64,000 bases of DNA, from assembly GCF_013362815.1 (NCBI RefSeq), contig NZ_JABFVK010000019.1, positions 1 through 64,000 on the forward strand. Direction: 5' to 3'. The first letter of the stretch is position 1, and every line of letters begins with the position of its first letter. The notes beneath the pieces were generated by a model, which was not told the DNA's origin, did not search any database, and saw nothing but the letters and a program-made list of their open reading frames with translations. Shown piece after piece: positions 58,065 through 64,000 of the stretch. The DNA comes from Hamadaea sp. (lineage in GTDB: Bacteria; Actinomycetota; Actinomycetes; Mycobacteriales; Micromonosporaceae). Both the position numbers and the translations under genes were made by a program.

Positions 58065-58784
58065 GTGGCTGGTGCTGTCGACGACTACGTCCACGCCCTC
58101 GGTCAGCGGTTGCGCGGTCCTCGTCGCCTACGGATCGGCATGCTCACCGAGGTACGCGAGGCGCTGACCGACGCAGTGGACGCCTGTCGCGACGCCGGAC
58201 TGTCCACACCGGAGGCCGAGGAGCGTGCGGTCGCGGAGTTCGGCCCGATCCCGCCGCTCGCCGAGGAGTTCCAGGAGCTGCTGGCGGCCGCCCGGGGACG
58301 GCGTACGGCGTGGCTGCTGCTCGTCGTGATCGGCATCCACCATGGACTGTCGGAGGTGCTGGGCCGGGTCAGTGCGTGGCACCAGGACTGGGGTACGGCC
58401 GCGCCGGGTCCGGCGTACCTCGTGTTCGCCCGGTTCACCGACCTCTTCGTCGAGGTCGCCCTGGTCACAGCCGTTGCCGCCGTCGTCGCGATGGGCTGGG
58501 GCACTCGCCGACTCGGGCTGCGCCTGCCGCTCGTACGCGCGACCGCCGTGCTCTCGACCGTCGTCGTGGCGGCCACCTTCGCCGCCGGTACGCTGCTCAC
58601 CCTGCTCGCTCCGGCCGGTTCCGCCGTCGGGCAGCTCATCTGGATCGCGCCGTTCTCCGCCGTGCTCGTGTCCGCTCGGCGTACCTGGACCGCGGCGCGC
58701 TCGCCCGCTCCGCCGCTTGGCCTCCTCGCGCCGGATCAGGGTTCACTGTCGAATCTTGGGCCAAGATTCGACCCAGAACCCTGA
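58065..58784 (+). CDS. Membrane protein with an N-terminal permease-prefix-like (HAAS) domain
   Basis: 239 residues from the GTG at 58065. Residues 1-75 are a helical prefix (VREALTDAVDACRDAGLSTP, then EEFQELLA) typical of HAAS/permease-prefix domains that partner PadR regulators. Four hydrophobic segments follow. The stop codon lies inside a long hairpin shared with the convergent PadR gene, so the last 20 residues are probably not conserved. Confidence 0.75.
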   Translation: MAGAVDDYVHALGQRLRGPRRLRIGMLTEVREALTDAVDACRDAGLSTPEAEERAVAEFGPIPPLAEEFQELLAAARGRRTAWLLLVVIGIHHGLSEVLGRVSAWHQDWGTAAPGPAYLVFARFTDLFVEVALVTAVAAVVAMGWGTRRLGLRLPLVRATAVLSTVVVAATFAAGTLLTLLAPAGSAVGQLIWIAPFSAVLVSARRTWTAARSPAPPLGLLAPDQGSLSNLGPRFDPEP

Positions 58785-58787
58785 TCC
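58733..58787. terminator. Nested long hairpin between convergent genes
   Basis: GGATCAGGGTTC (58733-58744) pairs perfectly with GAACCCTGATCC (58776-58787), and inside it TCGAATCTTGG (58749-58759) pairs with CCAAGATTCGA (58761-58771). It can terminate both the membrane-protein gene and PadR. Its design (long stem overlapping a stop codon) recalls the TGATCA palindromes. Confidence 0.8.
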
Positions 58788-58811
58788 AGCCCCGAAACGG
58801 GGCTCGCCGGA

Positions 58812-59132
58812 TCAGGCGAGGCGGAGGACGGACTCCACCGCCGTCGTGAACTGCTGCCAGTCCTGCTTGTCGGCGGCGAGCGTACGCCGACCGGCCGCGG
58901 TCAGCTCGTAAGTGCGCCGCTGCCGCCCGGAGTCGCCGGCCCAGTCGCCCTGAATCAGCCCGGCCGTCTCGAGCCGGCGCAGTGCCGGATACAGCGAGCC
59001 GGTCGGATAACTCAGTACGCCGCCGCTGCGTACGGCGAGTTCCTGGCTGATGGCATAGCCGTGGCGCGGGCCGTCTTCGAGCACGGCCAGCAGCAACGTT
59101 TCCAGGTGCCCGCGAAAGAGGTCCTGACGCAC
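58812..59132 (-). CDS. PadR-family transcriptional regulator
   Basis: 106 residues. The winged helix reads ETLLLAVLEDGPRHGYAISQ, then SYPTGSLYPALRRLETAGLI and the wing GRQRRTYELTAAG. It diverges from the secreted peptidase-like gene across a perfect GTCTACATGTAGAC palindrome and a partial copy beside its own start, and faces a HAAS-type membrane protein, a frequent PadR partner. Confidence 0.92.
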   Translation of the reverse strand: MRQDLFRGHLETLLLAVLEDGPRHGYAISQELAVRSGGVLSYPTGSLYPALRRLETAGLIQGDWAGDSGRQRRTYELTAAGRRTLAADKQDWQQFTTAVESVLRLA

Positions 59133-59138
59133 GCAGAC

Positions 59139-59183
59139 AGTCTACATGCGTAGGGTGTATGGTCATACCGTCTACATGTAGAC
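59139..59183. promoter_or_regulatory. PadR-type operators
   Basis: GTCTACATGTAGAC (59170-59183) is a perfect 14 bp palindrome, and a related half, GTCTACATGCGTAGG, lies near 59140-59154. A third partial site, GCCTACATAAGG, precedes the peptidase start. PadR proteins bind palindromes containing ATGT/ACAT, so both divergent promoters are likely controlled. Confidence 0.7.
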
Positions 59184-59203
59184 CGCCTACATAAGGAGAC
59201 GTC

Positions 59204-60685
59204 ATGAAACCCCTCCGAATCCTGCTGGCAGTCGTGCTGCTGGCGACGACGTCTGCGGCCGCGGCCGGCGAACGACAAGGACTCAGCTGGTCCAGTTGCG
59301 GCCCCAAGACCGACCCGACGTCGCAGTGCACCACTTTGCGCGTACCACTGGATTGGTCGCGCCCGAATGGGCGCAAGATCGACCTGGCGGTGGCCCGGCA
59401 TCCGGCCGCGGACCAGGCGCACAAGATCGGCACGTTGTTCTTCCGTCCGGGCGCGGGAGTCCTGATCGTCAACCAGGTGGCGACGCCGGCGCACGGCGGG
59501 CTGGGCCTCATGCCGGGCGTGGTCGACCGGTTCGACCTGGTGGGCATCGATTCCCGGGGCGGTGGCCTGGACTTGTCCTACGGCACCGCCGACGCGACCG
59601 TCCACAGTGCTTCGCTGGGCTGTCAGCGCGCCTTCGACGACCCGGCGGTGAGCCGATTCCCGGCGGACTTCGCCCACTATGTCCAGCTCGTCCAGCACAA
59701 CCGGACCGTCGCGGCGGGCTGCGACCAGGGCCTGATCCGGAACTTCGACGCCGAGACGCAGGCGCGCGACGCCGAGGCCCTGCGCGTCGCCCTCGGTGCG
59801 GAGCAGATGACCTGGTTCGCCTGGACCTACGCGAGTCTCATCGCGCAGACCTACGCGCAGCTGTTCCCGGGCCGGATGCGGGCGCTGGTGCTCGACAGCC
59901 CACTCGATCACAGCGTGCCGACCGCGACCTACGTACGCACCCAGGTACGCACGACGGAGGAGGCGTTCAACCGGTTCGTCGCCTGGTGCGGCAGCGATCC
60001 GAGCTGTGCCCTGCATGGCGAGGACATCCCGGCGATCTACGACGAGATCATCGCCCGGGCGAATCGGGAGCCGTTCCCGGTCGCCGGGCTGGATCACGGG
60101 CTCACCGGCGAAGAAATCGGCTACCTCGTGATGTACGTGCTGGAGAACGGCACCGTCCCGGCCGGCTACGGTGGGTGGTCCGATCTGGCTTGGGCGCTGG
60201 GGAATCTGCGTACCGGTGACACGACCGGGTGGGCCGGGGCGTACGCGGGCACGCTCGCTCCCGCGTACTACCACCCTTATCGGGCGACCGGCTGTGTCGA
60301 CTTCCCGCGCGACATCACCGGGTACGCCGAGTTCAAAGCGCTTCGGCGGGAGCTCGCGCAGCTCGCTCCGCACACCGGAGGAGTGTCCGACTCGTGGGAC
60401 TACGTCAGCGGATGCCTAGGCTGGCCGGTTGCCTCGACGGCACCTCGACGGCCCGTGATCGTCCACAATGCACCGCCGACGTTGCTGGTGATCACTCGGC
60501 ACAATCCGCTCGCTCCGTACGAGCTTGCCGTCCCGGTGGCCGGCCAGATCGAGGGAAGTTCGACGTTGGTCTATGAGGGTGATGCTCACATCGCCTACTT
60601 CAACTCTTCCTGCGTACGCGACGCTGAGCTCGCTTTCCTGACGACTGCTGCGCCGGGTACGACCAGCTGCGCCGACGGCTCCTGA
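59204..60685 (+). CDS. Secreted S33-type aminopeptidase homologue with replaced catalytic residues
   Basis: 493 residues with a signal peptide (RILLAVVLLATTSAAAA). The fold and order match actinobacterial tripeptidyl aminopeptidases: TLRVPLDWSRPNGRKIDLAV, FDLVGIDSRGGG, then ATYAQLFPGRM-like after the elbow. The elbow, normally GxSYG, reads FAWTYAS, so the serine is Thr208 and both glycines are lost. The late catalytic Asp (G-x-x-D-P-V-T-P) reads Asn434 in HNPLAPYE. The His is kept in GDAHIAY (462). It should be inactive as a serine peptidase and may bind peptides instead. Confidence 0.8.
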   Translation: MKPLRILLAVVLLATTSAAAAGERQGLSWSSCGPKTDPTSQCTTLRVPLDWSRPNGRKIDLAVARHPAADQAHKIGTLFFRPGAGVLIVNQVATPAHGGLGLMPGVVDRFDLVGIDSRGGGLDLSYGTADATVHSASLGCQRAFDDPAVSRFPADFAHYVQLVQHNRTVAAGCDQGLIRNFDAETQARDAEALRVALGAEQMTWFAWTYASLIAQTYAQLFPGRMRALVLDSPLDHSVPTATYVRTQVRTTEEAFNRFVAWCGSDPSCALHGEDIPAIYDEIIARANREPFPVAGLDHGLTGEEIGYLVMYVLENGTVPAGYGGWSDLAWALGNLRTGDTTGWAGAYAGTLAPAYYHPYRATGCVDFPRDITGYAEFKALRRELAQLAPHTGGVSDSWDYVSGCLGWPVASTAPRRPVIVHNAPPTLLVITRHNPLAPYELAVPVAGQIEGSSTLVYEGDAHIAYFNSSCVRDAELAFLTTAAPGTTSCADGS

Positions 60686-60706
60686 CCGCTTGCTCCCGAC
60701 CCGGGC

Positions 60707-60746
60707 GAGTTGATCAGGCTTTTACGGAGTTGATCAGGGACTTACG
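60707..60746. repeat. 20 bp tandem repeat
   Basis: GAGTTGATCAGGCTTTTACG (60707-60726) is followed directly by GAGTTGATCAGGGACTTACG (60727-60746), three differences, shortly after the peptidase-like stop. It lies in the 134 bp gap before the GntR stop; nothing else is recognisable there. Confidence 0.75.
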
Positions 60747-60819
60747 GACACGACACGCCGATCGAGCACGCCCGAAAGTTCATGATCGCGCAGAAAGACG
60801 CAGCGAAGGCGGGCGGGGG

Positions 60820-61551
60820 TTAGATGGCTCCCCAGTGGAGGGACAGGCCGGTGGCGGCCCGGTCGGCGGTGATCTGCATCATGCTGCCGAGGATCGTCGC
60901 GCGGTCCGCCACTAGGGCCGTCCCGTCCGGCGCGTACGTGATCCGGTCGCTGACCAGCACCGGTGCGCCCTCGTCCTCGTCGAGGTGCCGGGCCCCGTCG
61001 GCGTCGAGCACGTCCGGCCGGATCGTCTCGGCGGCCCGGGCCACCACCACGCCCAGGTCGGCCAGGGCACCGTAGAGACTCACGGTGGTGAAATCCGTGT
61101 CGCGTAACCGTTCTGCGTGCGGCTCGCGTACCCAGGAGATTTGATGAATGGCGCGGCGACCGGCGAACGCGCGGACCCGTTCCAGCCGCAAGCCGGTCTC
61201 GGTCTCGCGAACCCGCAGCCGCGCCGCGATGCGAGCGGGCACGCGGCGCTGCGCGCGAGAGATCACCGTGGTGCGGACCTCGTGGCCCTGCTCGCGCAGA
61301 TCGTCGGCGAAGCTCCGCAAAGATCCCAGCTGGTACGCCAAATGGGGCGGTGCGACAAAGGTGCCTTTGCCCGGCTGCTGGACGATCAGCCCTTCGGCGC
61401 TCAGCTCGCGCAGGGCCTGCCGCAGCGTCATGAGAGTGACGCCGTACGCCTGGCTCAACTCGCGTTGGGCGGGCAGCGCCTCGCCGGGGGTGTAGTGGCC
61501 GTCGCGGATCTTCGCCGACAAGTCTTCCGCGATCTCCCGATACCGCGCCAC
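60820..61551 (-). CDS. GntR-family (HutC-type) transcriptional regulator
   Basis: 243 residues from the GTG at 61551, which has GGAGGA 6 bp upstream. The winged helix reads IRDGHYTPGEALPAQRELSQ, then VTLMTLRQALRELSAEGLIV and QPGKGTFVA. The C-terminal UTRA domain (LRSFADDLREQGHE, HQISWVREPHAERL, LVSDRITYAPDG) binds a small effector. A 20 bp inverted repeat lies between it and trpA. Confidence 0.9.
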   Translation of the reverse strand: MARYREIAEDLSAKIRDGHYTPGEALPAQRELSQAYGVTLMTLRQALRELSAEGLIVQQPGKGTFVAPPHLAYQLGSLRSFADDLREQGHEVRTTVISRAQRRVPARIAARLRVRETETGLRLERVRAFAGRRAIHQISWVREPHAERLRDTDFTTVSLYGALADLGVVVARAAETIRPDVLDADGARHLDEDEGAPVLVSDRITYAPDGTALVADRATILGSMMQITADRAATGLSLHWGAI

Positions 61552-61572
61552 TTTCCTCCTCCCAGGTTGGCT

Positions 61573-61631
61573 GCAGATCACGGTTATGCATGTCTCAACC
61601 GGCTGGTTTGGCATGCGTAACCGTGATCTGC
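61573..61631. promoter_or_regulatory. 20 bp inverted repeat between trpA and gntR
   Basis: GCAGATCACGGTTATGCATG (61573-61592) matches the complement of 61612-61631 at 19 of 20 positions around a 19 nt loop that itself contains AACC-GGCT-GGTT. It lies 15 bp past the trpA stop and 22 bp before the gntR start. It could be the trp terminator, a GntR operator, or both. Confidence 0.65.
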
Positions 61632-61645
61632 TGCTTGCCCGAGGA

Positions 61646-62359
61646 TCATCGCACGTCGAGCGCGGCGCGCAGCGACCCCACGAACGCGCCGACCTCGGTG
61701 GGACCGGCGCCGTCGAGGACGCGCCGCATCACCGCCGCGCCGACGATGACCCCGTCGGCCACCGATGCCGCCTCGGCGGCCTGAGCCGGGCTGGAGATGC
61801 CGAAGCCGATCAGCACGGGCAGGTCGGTGACCTGCTTGAGCCGGGCGGCGAGGGTGGCGGCGGAGGGTGCGAGGCGGTCGCGTTCGCCGGTGGTGCCCAT
61901 GATCGAGACGGCGTAGACGAAGCCCTGGCTGCGCCGCCCGATCTCGGCCAGCCGGTCGTCCGGGGTGGCGGGGGAGGCGAGCAGGCTGACCGCGATGCCC
62001 GGGACCTGGAGCTGATCCACCTCGTCCAGGGGCAGGTCGGGCACGATCAGCCCGGTGACCCCGGCGGCGGTGAGAGCTTCGCCGAATCCCTTCCGCAGCG
62101 CGAGGTTGGCGTACGTGCTCGCGATGATCGGCACGCTGGTCCGCGCTTGAGCCAGGTCGTCGAGGATCGAGGCGGGCGTCGCTCCCCGGGTGAGCGCGGC
62201 GTCCGAAGCCTCCTGAATGGTCGGACCGTCCACAGTGGGGTCGGAGAACGGCAGTCCCAGCTCGATCTGGTCGGCTCCGGCGTCCTCGAACGCCCGCAGG
62301 TACGCCGTCCACCCAGGCGCGACTCCGCCGGTGAGGTACGGCATGAGCAGCTTCGTCAC
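61646..62359 (-). CDS. trpA: Tryptophan synthase alpha subunit
   Basis: 237 residues from a GTG at 62359 that overlaps the trpB stop (GTGA). It cleaves indole-3-glycerol phosphate to indole and glyceraldehyde 3-phosphate. The catalytic Glu is in ADQIELGLPFSDPTVDGPTI, the second acid in GVTGLIVPDLPLDE, and the phosphate loop includes IGFGISSPAQA and DGVIVGAAVM. At 237 residues it is slightly shorter than the usual 260-270, missing the N-terminal helix. Confidence 0.95.
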   Translation of the reverse strand: MTKLLMPYLTGGVAPGWTAYLRAFEDAGADQIELGLPFSDPTVDGPTIQEASDAALTRGATPASILDDLAQARTSVPIIASTYANLALRKGFGEALTAAGVTGLIVPDLPLDEVDQLQVPGIAVSLLASPATPDDRLAEIGRRSQGFVYAVSIMGTTGERDRLAPSAATLAARLKQVTDLPVLIGFGISSPAQAAEAASVADGVIVGAAVMRRVLDGAGPTEVGAFVGSLRAALDVR

Positions 62360-63540
62360 AGCTGCGCCTCCTCGATCAGGGTGGTGATGTCCTTGTCGCC
62401 CCGGCCCGAGAGCGTCACGAGAACGGTCGAGCCTGCGGGAAGCTCCGAGGTTCCGGCGGCACGGAGGACCCAGGCCAGCGCGTGCGCCGATTCGATGGCG
62501 GGCAGGATGCCCTCGGCCCGGGCGAGCCGCACGGCCGCCGCGATCGCCTCGTCGTCGGCGACCGTCACATAGCGGGCGCGTCCGAGATCGCGCAGGTACG
62601 CGTGTTCCGGCCCGACGCCGGGGTAGTCCAGTCCGGCCGCGATCGAGTGCGCTTCCTGAATCTGACCGTGCTCGTCTTGAAGGAACAGCGACCGGAAGCC
62701 GTGCAGTACGCCGATCGCCCCGTGCGAAGCGCCGGAACCGCCCGCCGCCTCGACCCCGATCAGCTGGGCGGAGGTGTCGACGAACCCGGCGAACGTGCCC
62801 GCCGCGTTGCTGCCGCCGCCGACGCAGGCGACGACGTAGTCCGGAACGGCGCTGGGCAGGTCCGCCGCGCACTGCCGGCGTGCCTCGTCACCGATGACGC
62901 GCTGGAACTCCCGCACCATCGTCGGATAGGGATGTGGGCCGATGACTGAACCGACGCAGTAGTACGCCTCGTCGGCGTCGGTGACCCAGTGGCGCATCGC
63001 TTCACTGGTCGCGTCTTTGAGCGTACGGCTGCCGGCGGTGACGCTCACGACCTCCGCGCCGAGCAGTCGCATCCGGAAGACGTTGTGCGCCTGCCGTTCG
63101 ATGTCCCGCTCGCCCATGAAGACCTTCACCGGCAGGCCGAGCAACGCCCCGGCGGTGGCGGTCGCGACGCCGTGCATGCCCGCGCCCGTCTCCGCGATCA
63201 GCCGCGTACGCCCCATGCGGCGGGCCAGCAACGCCTGCCCGAGCACATTGTTGATCTTGTGTGAGCCCGTGTGCGTCAAGTCCTCCCGTTTGAGCAGCAC
63301 GGTCACGCCGAGTTCGGCCGACAGCCGCAGAGCCGGCGTCAGCGGGGTGGGGCGTCCGGCGTACGCCGACAGCAGCGCGGCGAGGTTGCCGCGGAACCCG
63401 GGATCGGCCCACGCCTCCGCGAACGCTTCGGCGACCGCCTGGCAGGCGGGGATCAGCGACTCGGGGACGTAGCGCCCGCCGTATCCTCGCTCGCCGAAGC
63501 GGCCGGGGGCGGACGTGGCCGCAGCTGTTATAGAACTCAT
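62356..63540 (-). CDS. trpB: Tryptophan synthase beta subunit
   Basis: 394 residues from the ATG at 63540. It joins indole to serine using PLP. GRFGERGYGGRYVPESLIPA opens the protein, the PLP lysine is in THTGSHKINN, the phosphate-binding loop is VGGGSNAAGTF, and SGRGDKD is near the end. It is coupled to trpA. No trpC or trpE is adjacent: the next gene upstream is the divergent uppS. A TATAAC box 6 bp before the ATG suggests leaderless transcription. Confidence 0.96.
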   Translation of the reverse strand: MSSITAAATSAPGRFGERGYGGRYVPESLIPACQAVAEAFAEAWADPGFRGNLAALLSAYAGRPTPLTPALRLSAELGVTVLLKREDLTHTGSHKINNVLGQALLARRMGRTRLIAETGAGMHGVATATAGALLGLPVKVFMGERDIERQAHNVFRMRLLGAEVVSVTAGSRTLKDATSEAMRHWVTDADEAYYCVGSVIGPHPYPTMVREFQRVIGDEARRQCAADLPSAVPDYVVACVGGGSNAAGTFAGFVDTSAQLIGVEAAGGSGASHGAIGVLHGFRSLFLQDEHGQIQEAHSIAAGLDYPGVGPEHAYLRDLGRARYVTVADDEAIAAAVRLARAEGILPAIESAHALAWVLRAAGTSELPAGSTVLVTLSGRGDKDITTLIEEAQL

Positions 63541-63546
63541 GAAACA

Positions 63547-63552
63547 GTTATA
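63547..63552 (-). promoter_or_regulatory. Putative -10 box for leaderless trpBA
   Basis: On the minus strand TATAAC occupies 63552-63547, followed by 6 bp and the trpB ATG. This spacing fits leaderless actinobacterial mRNAs starting at the A of the ATG. The same GTTATAGAAC decamer (plus strand) occurs at 63547-63556 and again just inside the coding region at 63527-63536. Confidence 0.5.
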
Positions 63553-63593
63553 GAACAGTTGAGCGCGTGCCCGCAAGCCGGTAGGTTCTGCGC

Positions 63594-64000
63594 GTGATCT
63601 ATCGGCTGTACGCCCAGCGCCTGCGCGCCCGCCTGCGACCCGAGCAGCTGCCCCGACACGTCGCGGTCGTGATGGACGGCAACCGCCGCTGGGCCAAGCA
63701 GCAGGGGTTCGACAACCCGAACATCGGCCACCGCTACGGCGCCGAGCATCTGGACGAGCTGCTGGACTGGTGTGCCGGGCTCGGCATCCCGAACGTGACG
63801 GTGTACGTCTGCTCGGGCGACAACCTGCGTAAACGCGACTCCGACCAGGTGACCCACCTGATGCGGATGATCGAGGAGGTCGTCGCCGAGCGGCTGCGCC
63901 ACCCCGACGGTCAATGGCGGCTGCACGTCGCCGGTCGCCTCGACGACGTGCCTGCCTCGACGCGTGCCGCGCTCAAGCGGGCGGTCGACGAGACCCGGGA
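63594..64000 (+). CDS. uppS: Cis-prenyltransferase (undecaprenyl/decaprenyl diphosphate synthase), 5' part
   Basis: The gene begins at the GTG at 63594 and runs out of the window, so only about 135 residues are seen. RHVAVVMDGNRRWAKQQGFD contains the conserved Asp-Gly-Asn-Arg-Arg-Trp of the UppS family, and GHRYGAEHLDELLDWCAGLG and TVYVCSGDNLRKR follow. The enzyme makes long-chain cis-polyprenyl diphosphate for cell-wall lipid carriers. The divergent trpB start is 53 bp away. Confidence 0.93.
   Translation, partial: MIYRLYAQRLRARLRPEQLPRHVAVVMDGNRRWAKQQGFDNPNIGHRYGAEHLDELLDWCAGLGIPNVTVYVCSGDNLRKRDSDQVTHLMRMIEEVVAERLRHPDGQWRLHVAGRLDDVPASTRAALKRAVDETR

Overview
This window is high-GC DNA from an actinobacterium. 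Many genes start with GTG or TTG, coupling by ATGA or GTGA overlaps is common, and the gene content is typical of the phylum: a PIG-L deacetylase, split LigD proteins, LPMO-CBM2, a DrrA/DrrB-type exporter, an ECF42/DGPF pair, trpBA and uppS. The recurrent GTACGC word makes me lean towards a Micromonosporales-like genome, but that placement is inference.

Region 1 (1-17801) is most of a specialised-metabolite gene cluster cut by the left edge. It holds the end of a condensation-like protein, a UMP-kinase (PyrH) paralogue, a 3-hydroxyisobutyrate-dehydrogenase-like enzyme, a divergent S-adenosylhomocysteine-hydrolase-like protein, two different O-carbamoyltransferases, an ATP-grasp ligase, an APH-type kinase, a stand-alone nucleotidyltransferase, an unusual adenylate-kinase/nucleoside-diphosphate-kinase fusion, an AMP-forming ligase, a family-2 glycosyltransferase, a cupin, an SDR, an alpha/beta hydrolase and two free-standing carrier proteins. 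No PKS or NRPS megasynthase is visible. Kinases for NMP and NDP beside a nucleotidyltransferase, a ligase and carbamoyltransferases suggest a carbamoylated, nucleotide-linked or peptidyl-nucleoside-like product. I do not recognise the cluster as a known one.

Region 2 (17802-20840) looks like an island edge: a decayed SWIM-zinc-finger C-terminus, an AbiEi/AbiEii type IV toxin-antitoxin pair with a clear inverted-repeat operator, and a Doc-like/ribbon-helix-helix pair in which the toxin lacks its motif histidine.

Region 3 (20841-64000) is chromosome-like and rich in small regulators and acetyltransferases. It includes TetR/DUF4267/TrmO, a secreted C39-like protein, a decayed ECF42 sigma-factor gene, an MFS transporter, a PIG-L deacetylase, a DrrAB-like exporter, a DUF2089/SHOCT operon, a signal-peptidase-I homologue lacking its serine, a two-component system, a DGPF protein plus an ECF42 sigma factor fused to a degenerate tyrosine-recombinase-like domain, LPMO-CBM2, a WYL regulator, two LigD-type polymerase proteins without a ligase domain, an M50 protease, a YciO-like protein, PadR beside a degenerate secreted peptidase, GntR, trpB-trpA and the start of uppS. 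Intergenic regions here carry recurring palindromes: long hairpins with a TGATCA core, and a short GTCGGCTTCCGAC element in at least seven copies between 48.5 and 54.6 kb.
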